Below are positions 10,880 through 22,035 of a stretch of DNA of 64,000 nucleotides, one piece after another. The notes under the pieces are model-generated. The model saw nothing but the letters and a program-made list of their open reading frames with translations. It was not told the DNA's origin and did not search any database. A program made the translations under genes and the position numbers. The first letter of the stretch is position 1, and each line of letters begins with the position of its first letter. This stretch comes from Ceratotherium simum simum (Eukaryota > Chordata > Mammalia > Perissodactyla > Rhinocerotidae). Location of the stretch: assembly GCF_000283155.1 (NCBI RefSeq), contig NW_004454166.1, positions 18,500,634 to 18,564,633 of the forward strand, in the 5' to 3' direction.

Positions 10880-12284
10880 CCCTTGCAGAAGATTGTATCA
10901 CTTCCTCTTACCAAGTATATAAAAATATTAGAAATAAATGTCCTCAACTGCCCACAACCCGTCCTGTTAAATTTAGCTTTATGTGCACCCATCCTCCCAA
11001 CTCTCCTCTGTTTATCTCAAAAAAAAGAGAAAGTTTCTATATCTGTGCAGCATACTCCAATCCTTTCTTGACTTTTCAAATTCCTCCTTTATCCATATCC
11101 GTGTCTCATTGTCTACTCCTTCCTCCCCAGTGGATTTTTCCAACCACCTTTAACATGTTTAATTTTCTCCCTCTAAACAAACAATCTAGAACAACCCTTT
11201 CTCCTCCATTTTGCTTCCTCTTTTCTCTTCCAATTCTCTCTTCCCTCTCCTTAGCAAAGCTTCTTGAAAATCTTGTCTACACTAGCTGTCTACATATCCT
11301 CACTTCTCAGCCACTTTTCAGACCTCTCCAATTAGGCTTCTCCCACCAATCTACCGAAAGTCTTTCAACAACATCATCAGCGAACTCTCTGTGTTGCTGA
11401 ATCTTTGGGCATCTTTCAGTTCTATATTTGGGCAAGCATTCCTTTCTTCTTGAAACATACTATTTACTTTGCTTTGCTGACAACTCACTTGACTTGTTTT
11501 CCTTCCACTTCTCTAGTGACTTTGTCTCAAACTCCCATAGAGGCTTCTCTTCCTCTACCTGTCCTCTAAATGCTGGTTCTCCTCAGAGATGAATTTCAGG
11601 CTCATATTTCTTCTCAGTAGTCATGCTCTTCTTGAGTGATATCATCTACTCTCGTGGATTCAATTACAGCCTCTATGCTGATTATTCCAGATGTACATGC
11701 AGTCTGGAAGAACACATGGCCTCAAAGCACATCCAATTTCTTGCATGAAATTTCAACTTGAATGACCTGCAGGTATCTTTAAGTCAAAATTATTGATAAT
11801 CTCCTACTCTCAGTGTGCTTTACCACACGTTTCCTTTCAAAAGTAAATTTCACTCAGGCTTCTAAGTCAAATGAATGAATGAATAGTATAATCCTCAACT
11901 TTTCTCTTTCTGTCTTATCTCAAATTTAATCTATTAACAAGTCCCTTTGATTCGCCTACCTAATACTTCTAAAATTTATCCATTTCTTTCCAACACACCA
12001 TAAGCATACTGTGATTCAATCTTTTCCTGCTTGGGTACCAACAGCAGTCTTCTATATGGACTTCCAACCTCTACTGTTGCCCCTATACAGTCCATTCTGT
12101 ATTTTAGAGCTGGAGATATATTTCTAAAATTAAAGTCTGATCTTTTCGGCCTTCTTTTTAAAAATCCTCAAATGGTTTCTTTTTGCTTTCCATCCATACT
12201 TAATATCTCAAATTTATTCAAAGTATGTTGGCCCTTGGCTGAAGCACTTTTATTCCCCGATCGACTCAACACTACATCTCCACT

Positions 12285-12331
<47 letters not shown>

Positions 12332-12545
12332 CACACTCAACACGGTTACCCTGACCAATCCTTACTCATCCTCTATGTCTCAACTAAAAGTCATTTCCTC
12401 AGGAAGGCCTCCCCGCCTCCAGTTCCTAAGGTCTCCTTTCCATGTATTCTCATATATCCCTGAACTTCTGCTGGCATAACATTCACAAGCATTTTTTTAA
12501 AATCATGTGCTCTGTCTTCAACAAGCTTGAGTTACATGTTTTTGA
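10880..12545 (+). mobile_element. Long L2 LINE fragment with ORF2 relics
   Basis: About 1.5 kb follows the L2 ORF2 consensus in order: TTAGCAAAGCTTCTTGAAAATCTTGTCTACAC, CAATTAGGCTTCTCCCACC, CCTCAGAGATGAATTTCAG, CCTCTATGCTGATTATTCCAGATGTACATGCAG, ACTTGAATGACCTGCAGG, AAAGTCTGATCTTTTCGG, AAATCCTCAAATGGTTTC, then GTCATTTCCTCAGGAAGGCCTCCCC. These would be reverse transcriptase and downstream segments, broken by many stops and shifts. The 139-codon frame at 10981-11400 is a chance-open stretch of this relic. An (AC)n tract sits at 12287. Confidence 0.75.
12287..12336. repeat. (AC)n microsatellite inside L2
   Basis: Uninterrupted AC dinucleotides from 12287 to 12325, about 19 units, followed by an imperfect ACATACACGCACAC stretch. 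Confidence 0.98.
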
Positions 12546-12829
12546 AAAAGTGTGTGAAACTTAAAAATGCCTCTGTAGAGTAGTTCCTACAAGAAATAAT
12601 AGCAAAGGAATGAGATCCAAGATTTCTACTGCATCCTGAAATTCTGGAGATAATACGTTTATATTATCTTAGTCTATAGTCACATTATTCAAATAGCTTG
12701 CACTCATATAATTTGAATTATACAAATTCATACTATGTGAATATAGGACAGAAGAATTTCAGTTAAAATGGTAATCTAGCATATGTATTTTTCTATATTT
12801 CTTTCTGAATCACCATGAAAATAATAACA

Positions 12830-15060
12830 ATGAAACTAAAATTTATAAATTCACGAGGATGAAGAGAACCAGAGACAAGATGACCTGGAAAAGAGGCATT
12901 AACAAATTTTTGGAAGATGGAAAGCAGACGAATAAGTACTAACAGCCCTAATAGACTGGAAAATCCTGAAATCCAGGCACCTTTCAGAAGTGATCCTAGT
13001 GAAAAACAAGCTGATTTGCATCAGAGAACCCTGGAAAAGCTCAAAAATTGGAGGTACTAGGTAGCTTGGAAGGCACTGGGCAAGAAGCACAGACTGATCC
13101 AGAATCTACATGAGGAGTTAGATGCCTAGATGGTCTTACATGCCCTCTGCAGCCAGGCAACTGCTCCTTCATGACCCTCACAGGAGGCAAGAATTTCGTT
13201 ATGTGGGGATTTAGAATGAGGGATGCTTTAAAGTGGAAAAGCCAGTCAAGGAGAGGGTACAGGCAAAATACCACTTTGAAAATAAGGAAATTAAGTGACT
13301 ATTCTGAGGGTGACCACACTCTCCCTATCTTTTTTAGCGAACTAAAAGGCAGACAGAAGATGGGGTGGGAGGGGATGCAGGGGGTTTCCTCCCTGGGGAT
13401 CCTGATTGGCCCAGAGGAATCAACAAGAGGTAATGACTTTAAATGATCCCAGGGAAACAAAGGGGTCGCTATTAGATCACCATGCAGAGAGGGCAACCCA
13501 ATAATCAACACACCGCACCCAGACCAGATTTTTAGTCTTTATCCCTAAATATAAATGGATAATCAAGTATTCCCAGGCATTTGAGGACAGGTTCTAACAT
13601 AAAAGACAAAACCCCAAATGTAAAACTATAATTAGAGGCTCAGAATAATTGCAAAAGCAATCCTTACACCCACAAAACAAAAATATGATGCTATAAAAAC
13701 GAATGACCTGAGAACAAAAAAAGTTATTAGAAATTAAAATCTTGATTGCCCCTCAAAAATATTTTCAAGTCGAACTGAAAAATATTGTTGAGAAAATGTC
13801 CCATTCAGTATTGGGGATCAAAATGTCATCACAGTTACCAACAGAACACCAGACACTAAAAGAAAATGGAGCAAAGTCTTGAAAATTATAATGTCTAACA
13901 TTTAATTTCTAGACTCTTATTCAAATGTAAAAGTAAAATAATCACAGGCTGAGATATGCAGGGACTCAAAAAATTAACCTTACACAGAAAGCTCATGTGT
14001 CCCAACAAAATAAGGGACCAAAATGTAAACAAGAAAAGGATAGGATTCAGAAAACAGTGGCTTCTCTATGGAAGAGAAGATCAAAGCTGTGCCCATAATG
14101 ATGATGAAAGGAAGGTCCAAGGTAAGAGCCATTTGAAAAGGCTGGAGAGCAGTTAGTAGTCAGTCAGGACTAGAACCCAAGGATAGTGGGCTCCAGGAGA
14201 GAGGTCTCCAAGGGGTAAAAGTAGATGATAGGTAGATGGATAGACAGATAGAAAGACACATACATAGCTACGTACATACAAACATACATACGTCCATTTT
14301 TTGTTTTGTTTTTAACCAAAATAATAAAAGTTTTATGTTCTGATGGATATTTGGAGGCTTAAAAAAATCCCTGAACAAATGGATTATTGAGGCAATTTTA
14401 AACCTGAGGGAAAGAAAATTTATACAAAGAAAGGAAATAATTATGTTTTATCATGGCTCAGCTCTGAAAATATTTACATAGTCTGATAATATAAACACTA
14501 AACGTTGATTTAGTTTAAAATGTGATAGAACTATCTTGAAAAGTTAAGGGAAGGAAAATGCGCTTATGTGTTGGGCAAGGGATGGGCGTGGGGCACTTTG
14601 GAAGATGGCAGCCAAATCTTCACCCCATATAGTTAAAAGTCAGTGAATAATGTCTAGAATTAGGCCTAAAAATATATATTGCATAATTTAGAAAAAATGG
14701 AAGCAAATACCCAAAGAAAGATTTTGAAATTGTGAGCTTCAGGGAAGGACTCACTGGTGAGAAGGGGCAAAAGATTATTTTTTGTTAAAAGTCTTATGAT
14801 ACTGTTAACCTTTTAAAATATTTTCATATACACAATGAAACAGTGGGATTGGATGGGGAGGACTGCACAGGTAGGCGTGAATAAAAGGTCAAGTCCTCGC
14901 CCTTGCGTTGGGTGCTGAGTTCAAAAGTGCTGCTTGTATTGTTGTTCTTTATACATACATACAGCTGACATATGTTATTTTGTATGTATGCATCAATACC
15001 TAAAAAAGTATTTTAATACATATCGTTTATTAAAGAAAAAATACTAAAAGAAAAACTTGA
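12830..15060 (+). repeat. A-rich LINE-like tract (possibly HAL1 or old L1)
   Basis: An A-rich plus strand with pieces such as AATTATAATGTCTAACATTTAATTTC, GAAAGCTCATGTGTCCCAACAAAATAAGG and GGCTGGAGAGCAGTTAGTAG gives the look of a decayed L1-related element. I could not fix ends or an ORF. Assignment rests on composition and loose motif memory. Confidence 0.35.
14221..14295. repeat. Degenerate GATA / CATA tetranucleotide tract
   Basis: Imperfect GATA-like units (GATAGGTAGATGGATAGACAGATAG) pass into CATA-type units (ACATACATAGCTACGTACATAC). It is interrupted and therefore probably slow to mutate. Confidence 0.85.
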
Positions 15061-15187
15061 AAACAGGAAACCTCATCTGTGTTAAATGTTGAAGGTTTTG
15101 GAAATGGATTTCCCTAAGCGTCTAGAGACAATGGGCTGCAGAGTCTCTAATAAGCTTCTTTTTCTTTGATTGAAAAATAAAAGGGCC

Positions 15188-15459
15188 TTGGGCCGGCCTG
15201 GTGGTGCAGTGGTTAAGTGTGCGTGCTCCACTTTGGCGGCCCAGGGTAGGCAGGTTTGGATCCCGGGCGTGCACCGACACACTGCTTGTTAAGCCATGCT
15301 GTGGCGGCGTCCCGCATAAAGTGGAGGAAGATGGGCGTGGATGTTAGCCCAGGGCCAATCTTCCTCAGCCAAAAAAAAGAGGAGGATTGGCATCTGATGT
15401 TAGCTCAGGGCTGATCTTCCTCACAAAATAAATAAATGAATAAAAAATAAAATAAAATG
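15188..15459 (+). mobile_element. ERE SINE, younger of an adjacent pair
   Basis: The head GGGCCGGCCTGGTGGTGCAG, a box B-like GGTTTGGATCCC, GCCATGCTGTGGCGGCGTCCC, AAGTGGAGGAAGATGGGC, TTAGCCCAGGGCCAATCTTCC and GTTAGCTCAGGG are all present. The tail is AATAAATAAATG-type. The left flank AAAATAAAAGGGCCT resembles the sequence at the head of the next ERE, so this copy may have landed on the first bases of the older one. Confidence 0.93.
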
Positions 15460-15461
15460 AA

Positions 15462-15665
15462 GGGGCCTGCCTCATGACCTAGTGGTTAAAGTTTCACATG
15501 CTCTCCTTCAGTTGCCTGGGTTTGCGGGTTCAAATCCTGGGCATGGACCTACACTACTCGTCAGCCATGCTGTGGCAGTGACCCATGTACAAAATAGAGG
15601 AAGACTGGCACAGATGTTAGCTCAGGGTGAATCTTCCTCAGCAAAAAGTAAATAAATAAATAAAA
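15462..15665 (+). mobile_element. ERE SINE, older diverged subfamily
   Basis: Starts GGGGCCTGCCTCATGACC and keeps TAGTGGTTAA, a good box B (GGTTCAAATCC), GCCATGCTGTGGCAG, ATAGAGGAAGACTGGCACAG and GTTAGCTCAGGG, with a (TAAA)n tail. Many substitutions relative to its neighbour at 15188 suggest an older insertion. Confidence 0.9.
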
Positions 15666-15959
15666 CAGCAAAGTGTTGAGTGTCTATATTACACAAGTCT
15701 CTGGTAAACCTTTGTGAGTAGATCAAGGTTTGGCGTGTTTGAACAAAAGGTACCACTGTCAGACACAAGACCATGGAAACCACAGGGTGGGAGAAAACAG
15801 GTTGGATACTGCGTTTCACTAATGTCTATGCTGCTGCTGCAGACTCTTGCACAGGGCAGCTTGGGGTTGCACGTGCTTCTCATCCTGGAATTTGCTGATA
15901 AAAACAGTGGGAGACTGACATCAACATAGATCTCAGTGTTAGTTTTCTACTCTTTCTAA

Positions 15960-16125
15960 TGGATCTAAAACTGGGCAAAGCCTTAATTGCTACCTTCCCT
16001 GTCTGTCTGCCAGCCCCGGGGAGATTGGGACCTTGTGTCTTATTCCCTCCTAGATACCCACTGCCATTTTTCTAGCATAAAGTGGAAACTAAATAAATAG
16101 TAACTGAATGAATAATTGAACTGCA
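15960..16125 (+). repeat. L2 LINE 3' end, weak
   Basis: GGGACCTTGTGTCTTATTCC, a CATTTTTCTAGCATAAAGTGG segment and an ending ACTAAATAAATAGTAACTGAATGAATAA follow the L2 3' end order. Confidence 0.45.
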
Positions 16126-16254
16126 GTTCCTATTGATTTTTTTTTTTTTGCTATTGATAAACCTGATGTTTGGCCTACTAAACATTGTGTAGCTTACAGC
16201 CAAACCTTATACTTACTTATTTATCTACTTCCTTCTAAAATGATATAATGTCAG

Positions 16255-16470
16255 GAAGATGGCATTTAGTGACAGAAGGCTCCAGGTTAATTCCTGGTCT
16301 GTCCTTTACCGACTGAGTCATTTCGAGCAACCCTGTGTGGCTCTCTAAGCCTAAGTTTTCTCATCCATTAAAGGATGAAATAAGACTTTCTCCATGTTAT
16401 GAGGAGGGAATGAGCCAATAAATGTGTATTTTATAGACTGTAAAGTAATACATAAATGTCAGTTGTATCT
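16255..16470 (+). repeat. MIR SINE
   Basis: MIR order: GGCATTTAGTGACAGAAGGCTCCAGG, TTCCTGGTCTGTCCTTTACC, GAGTCATTTCGAGCAACCC, CTAAGTTTTCTCATCCATTAAAGGATG, GAGGAGGGAATGAGCC and a final CATAAATGTCAGTTG. Confidence 0.65.
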
Positions 16471-17030
16471 ATGACTGGTCTCTCTGATATATATTTTCCA
16501 TGTATTCTTTCCATTTTATTCCTCTCTCTACCTGTTCTTTTACCAAATTGAATTTACAAGTGAGAAATTTAAGGACAATGCTAGTCTTCATGTGTTTATA
16601 CTAAAAATTATTAAGCTAGGAACTGCCACAAATATTTATATCTATCTCTTTGAGTCACAAAGCCTCAAATATGTGAATCAACTACATTTTTCCCAAGATA
16701 CTATTTTTCTTGCCATTTTTTTCTGACTAATCTACACAGAGTTAATCAGTTCTACTTAATATACTTAGTCACTAAGATGTAGGGAAACATCAAATCATTT
16801 TTTATTTTCTTTTTTAAATTGCCTATGTTTTTGACAAGGGCATGCTATATGTAGTTACAGATAAACTTCAATTAAGTTTAACTATCAAAGAACAAAGAAA
16901 GTATTATCATTAAATTACAATTATTTCATTATTAGATGTCTGTGTATATCAATGATGCCTGTTAGATGAGTTAATATCTTTGCAATGTAACAGAGGTCAG
17001 ACCTCTCTGTTAATTATTTGTAAGAGAACG
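16471..17030. other. Unassigned AT-rich sequence
   Basis: No gene or repeat recognised. The stretch is AT-rich without simple tandem structure and lies between two MIR copies. Confidence 0.45.
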
Positions 17031-17034
17031 TGGT

Positions 17035-17215
17035 GAGGTAGAAGAAGCCAAGGTTTTGTAGTGACATGCCCTGAATTCAAATTCTGACTCAGTCTCTTAA
17101 TCTCCCTGAGCTTCCGTTTCCTTCCATGGAAAAAAACGCATGAAGACACTTGTGAAGATGAAAGAAACAGTACAGGAAGTACCTGGTTGGCACTCAGTTA
17201 ATGCTAGCAATCATT
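17035..17215 (+). repeat. MIR SINE
   Basis: MIR order: CCCTGAATTCAAATTCTGACTC, TCTTAATCTCCCTGAGCTTCCGTTTCC, GAAGATGAAAGAAACAGTACAGG, then GGTTGGCACTCAGTTAATGCTAG. Confidence 0.6.
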
Positions 17216-17219
17216 GTTG

Positions 17220-18045
17220 TTTTAGAGCCAGATTTTAGACTTTTGAACCCTTATTACTCCGATACCATTCTCCTGCTATGCTTGTATTTACAGACTAAAT
17301 TGGATTAGAGGAGAGTGTTGGATACCAGCTGGTTTCCCGTAAGAAGACATGGGAGTCGCCTGGGTGGGTATAGAGAGAGTGACATCTCCAGAAGGAGAGA
17401 GTGGCTGGCCGCATCTGCGGAGCTGTGTCACACATGATCATAAAGCCACGGGTGCCAGAAGTGTGCGGAGGGCTTTACATGTTGAACAAGAGCAAAAACA
17501 AAGACAGACAGCAAACCAAGAGTGTCTGCTTGCTATCCCCAAACCACAACTGCATTCAAAGGAGGGTGAAGTCTGTCAGATAGAAAGAGCTTTGTTCTTC
17601 TGGAAACTTGGACAGCTTTGGATATGCACGTTTGGTATGAAAACCTAAAAAAAGTGACAATGCCCTGCTTTTAGGGTGCTCAGTGCTTTGCAGGATGGAG
17701 AGGGTGAGTGGGAGAAAAGGAAAAGAAGGAAACAGAGAAGCAGGGAGCCTGGTGATGACAGAGGTCTGTGAGAGCCTTTCAGGGAAGCCCCCAAATTTCT
17801 CCAGTAAAGTCTACCAAACTTATGCATGCTGGGGTGAATGATTTTGTTGTTACTGCTATATAATCTAAAGGGGAAAATGATGCCTAGATCAACGCAATGA
17901 GGGGAAGAGATCGTAGGCAGAATATTAGATCCCATGGGAAACTAAACCTCTTCCAGGGATTTGTATAAACTTTGGACAGGTCTTGGGATTTCTACTGGCC
18001 AATTTGGGAATTTGAAGCAATTGGATCAATTTCAAGGGGGCAATC
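17220..18045. other. Unassigned non-coding sequence
   Basis: No convincing gene or repeat. Overlapping plus frames at 17349-17648 and 17401-17583 and a minus frame at 17645-17935 show no domain signature, and the codon-position pattern gives no support. Confidence 0.4.
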
Positions 18046-18049
18046 TAAC

Positions 18050-18170
18050 AGGCAAGGCTGGGAGATGTTTAAAAGACTTGCCCAAGGTCACCCAGTTAAG
18101 TATGTGGAAGGGCTGATATTTGAATCTAAGCCTATCTGTCCCCAGAAACAGAGCCCTTAGTTACCATGCC
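18050..18170 (-). repeat. MIR SINE, reverse orientation
   Basis: AAAGACTTGCCCAAGGTCACCCAGTTAAG followed by GGCTGATATTTGAATCTAAGCC is the reverse of the MIR central core. Confidence 0.65.
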
Positions 18171-18184
18171 ATGTCGTCTCTCTA

Positions 18185-18365
18185 AGACCATATTTGGATC
18201 ATCTAGTGGGGGTTAGCTGGGCTGCCTACATCATAAACTACATCAGAGCTTTTGAATAACACAGATAAGTAGGCCTCCACTGTGCATATTCTGATTCCTT
18301 AAGTCTAGATGACACCAGGGGAATTTGTAGTTTTGAAAATTTCACCAGCTGTTTCTAATGGGAAC
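18185..18365 (+). mobile_element. Possible MER5-type hAT fragment
   Basis: Segments such as CATCAGAGCTTTTGAATAAC, ATTCTGATTCCTTAAGTCTAGATG and CCAGGGGAATTTGTAG resemble the MER5 group. The ends are not clear. Confidence 0.35.
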
Positions 18366-18634
18366 TCAGACTTGGGAATGTAAGATAGTCCAGACTCTTA
18401 ATATAAATGTGGGAAGCTGAGAGCCTTGGCTAGGAAGGGTCTTCCACAAAGACAAATACTGAGCACTTGGCTTTTTTCTGGAATCAGGAATAGAATCTGT
18501 ATCTCTAGACTCAACATTCAATGGGACATACACATGAACACAAACTAAGAGTCCATACAACATCGAGTTTACAGGGATCAAATGACAAAAAAAAAAAAAA
18601 ATGGTTTAATGAAGATCTTTTCTTTGTAAAAAAC

Positions 18635-18805
18635 TCACTAGAAAGTCTAAAGAACACTTCTGTAACTTTCTAGGTTCCAATTCTGTAGGGTAAGAATTAG
18701 TCCATTTTTTATCAAAAAGGAACCTGAGACTAAGAGAAGGAAATGATTCTAAGACTACAGAGCTAGTAAAATGTACACCAGGATTCAAATCCAGTTCTAT
18801 TACAT
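18635..18805 (-). repeat. MIR SINE, reverse orientation
   Basis: Reverse MIR order: TAGTCCATTTTTTATCAAAAAGGAACCTGAGACTAAGAG, TACAGAGCTAGTAAAATGTACACCAGGATTCAAATCC. An A14 tract lies just upstream at about 18586-18601. Confidence 0.6.
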
Positions 18806-19738
18806 TACAAAGAAAGACTACACATTTGATAAACAACACTCTCCTTTTCAAAGTGCGTATGTATTACACGAGCTGCTCTTAAGGTTGTAAAAACAGGGTC
18901 ATTTTGTGCGTAATAAAAAGAATTCCTCTGGCTCTCACTCCCACCCACTGTTGTGCAATCCCCAGTCCCTCATAGAGTCTCGTCCAGGTACTTCTGGGGG
19001 TTATCCAAGAAGAGCGTGCTATGCTCTCCTTACCAGCCTTCTCTGCCTTCAGTTTGAAACTAGCCTAGCAAACTGAAAACTCACGGAGGCAATGAAGGGC
19101 AGCTCTAATGAAGACAGTACACAAGTGAAATGAAAAGCAGACTCTTGGATAAGCAAGGAGCTGAAAGTCAGAGGGTGGAGGACACAGCTATGGAAATGTA
19201 TAGTGAAACTCACTCATGATAAGTTTTACAGTTAAGTGTCTTTTATATACTGCATCAGAGTGGACACTATACCAATGTCTGTATAGCTATAATTCTTCAA
19301 CTGTTGCCTAAATCTGGACCTTGAATTCCTTATAGCTATAATAAAATAACAACAGAATTTCTCTTCCCTCTTCCCACCTTTCTTCCCTCTTGCTTTCCTT
19401 CAGCATGTCCTGTAAGGAAATGAAATGGGGATGGGAGTGGGGGCACAGAGGAATCAGTACGCCTGGCTGCCTGGAGGTGCTGATGTGTGTGTGCAGTAGA
19501 GGGAGCACATGAAGGTAGTGGTGTGGCCAGTGGCCAGTGGGGCAGAAGAGGGGCAGAAAACAAAGGCAGTGTGGTTGGGAGATTGCTTACATTAAGCAAA
19601 TAAGTCAAATGGTTGAGCAAATGAGTAAATATTTTGAGAACAATGACAGCCAGTTTTCTCAGTGTTGGAAAAATAACTTATAAACATTGAAAGGAAGAAA
19701 TCTAGAAAGAACCCTGAGGTTCAAGAATTGGAAGTTGT
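18806..19738. other. Unassigned non-coding sequence
   Basis: No recognised gene or repeat. A purine/pyrimidine-skewed segment near 19350-19560 produces two overlapping minus frames (19308-19508 and 19336-19620), read here as a composition effect. Confidence 0.4.
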
Positions 19739-19739
19739 T

Positions 19740-20130
19740 CCATCCCAAAATTTAGTTGCACAAAACTATCCCAAAATTTAGTTGCACAAAACTATCACTT
19801 TTTCTGTTGGCATATCCTGTGGGTCAGGAATCCAGGCAAGCACAAAAGGCTCCATGATGTCTGGTCCATGATGTCTGGGGCCTCAGCTGGGAAGACTTGA
19901 TGGTTGGGGGTGACCTGACTGCAGGGGGCTGGAATCCCTCCTTAGGAATTGATAGTTGAGCTTCTTACATGCTAGCCCAGGGATCCTATGGAAGTATTCT
20001 GGTGAACAAGGTGGAAGCAGCATAGCCTCTTCTGACCTGACCTCAGCAACCATGTAGCATTTCTGCCATATTCATCTAGTTACACATGTGCCACAAGTTA
20101 ACCCAGATTCAAAGGAAAGGGTCATAAACT
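19740..20130 (+). repeat. Ancient interspersed repeat, family unresolved
   Basis: CAAAATTTAGTTGCACAAAAC, GCATATCCTGTGGGTCAGGAATCCAGGC, CTCAGCTGGG, TGACTGCAGGGGGCTGG and TTTCTGCCATATTCATC resemble a common mammalian repeat with the phrase AGTGGCTTAAAACAAC and TTCTGTGGGT. It probably represents an old element, LTR or DNA class undecided. Confidence 0.4.
19742..19793. repeat. Perfect 26-bp tandem duplication
   Basis: The 26-base unit beginning ATCCCAAAATTTAG and ending CACAAAACT occurs twice back to back (19742-19767 and 19768-19793) without mismatch. A second, smaller tandem copy (CCATGATGTCTGG, twice) lies about 60 bp downstream near 19853-19880. Confidence 0.97.
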
Positions 20131-20194
20131 TACCCATTGATGGGAGGGGTGACAACAAATTTGCGGTTGTTTAAAAACAGCCATAGATTGTCAT

Positions 20195-20325
20195 GAACTT
20201 GTATATGTATATGTATATATACACATGTATGTATAGATGTAAGCATATGTATAAGCATATATGTATATATGCATCCATATATGTATTTATGCATACATAT
20301 ACATATACATACATACATATATTTT
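20195..20325. repeat. TATG/CATA-type low-complexity tract
   Basis: About 130 bp of alternating TATA, TATG, CATA and GCATATG units, with opposite strand bias at its two ends, so it can fold back on itself. Unstable simple sequence; the open frames across it are artefacts of the repeat. Confidence 0.92.
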
Positions 20326-20439
20326 TTCCTACCTCTGTCCATTGAGAGTTTCTAGAGCAAAGACAGGACAATAGTGATGGGAGGAGTCAGTTAGAAGGTG
20401 TTCCCAATAACCAAAGTTGGGACAATTTAAGCATTGAGA

Positions 20440-21905
20440 TAAATAGCAGTAGTAACATATAACAACCCATTGAATTAATTGAAATTCATGAGTCCACACT
20501 GACACAAACAAAAAAGCAAACACACATATAAATAAATGGGGTGAAGGGATATTTCTTCTTTGTAGTAAGACGCCAACTAATAAATGTAGAAGGAATGATA
20601 GAAATACAAAAATCACCACCCGGAGTGTGACTATCATCATAGTCGGAGTTGATTTAGGCAGAAGTTATCAATGGATGCTAAGGCAGTAGGTGGAGTTCTG
20701 GGAAAAATAAGATTTCAGAGTATTCTTTGAATATCTACCCCCCAAATACTCATCAACTACAAAGGAAAAATGGCGACTTCACTGTGGGGATATCTGTCAT
20801 TTAGCACTATGACCAGGTGATTAAGGTTTACATGACCAATGGTGGAATCAGTCAACACCATGTCTCCCAATGTAAGTCACTGAGAAGAAAACAGTGTAAT
20901 TTCTGTGGTATTATTATCAAGATGTCACTGCCTACATTAGCTCATAAGGAAACATCAGGAAGACTCTGGTTGAAAGTTGTCCTACAAAATGAAAGGATTG
21001 TGCTCTTAAAATCTGCTAGGAACATGAAGGACAGAGAAAGGCCAAGCAACTGTTCCAAACTGAAAGAGAGTGATGAGATCTACCAACTAAAAGCAACATA
21101 TTCCTGAATAGATTCTTTGGCCAGAAGAACAAACAAGACACTGTGGAGACCATTGGTGAAATGTGCATGGGGTATGTGGATTGGATGATAGTGCTGTTAT
21201 CAAGGTTGATGTTCAGATTTAGAGGTTTGTCTGCTGGTGGTGTAGGAGAGTCCGGGGGAAGTTCACACTGGAGAATTAAGGAGTCATGGGGGCATCGTAT
21301 CTTCTGTAGCTCTCAAAGGATTCAGAAAATGAGTAATGACAATGGGTGTGGGGAGAAAAGAAAGAAGACGGGAGAGAGTAAATGTGGGGAATCCGTATGT
21401 CATAGGTTGAATTATGTACACCCCTTCCAAATTCATATGTTCAAGTCCTAACCCCCAGTAACTCAGTGTGACCTTATTTGGAGATAAGATATTTACAGAG
21501 CTAATCAAGTTAAAGTGAGGTCATTAGTATGAGACCTAATCCAATATGACCAGTGTCCACACAGGAAGAGGAAATGTTGACACAGAGACGCGTAGAGAAA
21601 TGACTATGTGAAGAGACATAAGAAGATGGCCACCTACAAGCCAAGGAGGGAGGCCTGGAACAGATCCTTCCCTCACAGCCCTCAGAAGGAAGCAACCCTG
21701 CCTACTACACCTTGATTTCAGACTTCCAGCCTCCAGAACCATGAAACAATACATTTCCGTTGTTTAAGCCGTCCAGTCTGTGGTACTTTGTTACAGCATC
21801 CCCTGCAAACAAACAACCATGTGCAAAGAGTATAGAAGTTCCTCATATTGTTCTTCCAACTTTTCTGTAAGTTTGAAATCATTGTAAAATTAATTATTTT
21901 TAAAA
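20440..21905 (+). mobile_element. Old L1 3' portion (L1ME-like), split by an LTR
   Basis: GAAATTCATGAGTCCACACTG, AAATGGGGTGAAGGGATA, GGATTGGATGATAGTGCTGTTATCAAGG, TTCACACTGGAGAATTAAGGAGTCATGGGGGCATC and CTCTCAAAGGATTCAGAAAA match old L1 3' UTR sequence. It resumes after the LTR at 21820 with TGTTCTTCCAACTTTTCTGTAAGTTTGAAATC, the usual end of this group. The parallel copy at 41,826-42,840 has the same internal order. Confidence 0.7.
21398..21819 (+). mobile_element. Solo MaLR-type LTR (MLT1-like) inside L1
   Basis: Starts TGTCATAGGTTGAATTATGT and follows the MLT1-like order: AAATTCATATGTTCAAGTCCTAACCCCCAGTA, TGACCTTATTTGGAGATA, GAGGTCATTAGTATG, CCTAATCCAATATGACCAGTGTCC, CTTGATTTCAGACTTCCAGCCTCCAGAAC, GTTGTTTAAGCCGTCCAGTCTGTGGTACTTTGTTACAGCA. 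It is a solo LTR of an ancient endogenous element with no coding sequence. A clear target-site duplication is not visible. Confidence 0.8.
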
Positions 21906-21934
21906 TAGTAGTAAATTATAATCTCACATGTGAT

Positions 21935-22035
21935 CATCTAGTAACACTTTTACATATGCTATCTTCTTTGATCTTCACTACACCCCAGTGAGGTAGGCGA
22001 GGTGGGCATCATTAATTGATTTATTTCATAATCCA
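21935..22035 (-). repeat. MIR SINE fragment, reverse orientation
   Basis: TATGCTATCTTCTTTGATCTTCACTACACCCCAGTGAGGTAGGCGAGGTGGGCATCATTAA matches the reverse MIR 3' half. Confidence 0.5.

Noticed and set aside
10981..11400. 139-codon plus frame, among the longest in the window
   Set aside because: The nucleotide sequence follows the L2 ORF2 consensus in a different, broken reading; the open frame is chance in pyrimidine-rich text.
20130..20371. Two overlapping minus frames rich in Tyr/Ile/Cys
   Set aside because: Translation of the TATG/CATA tandem tract.
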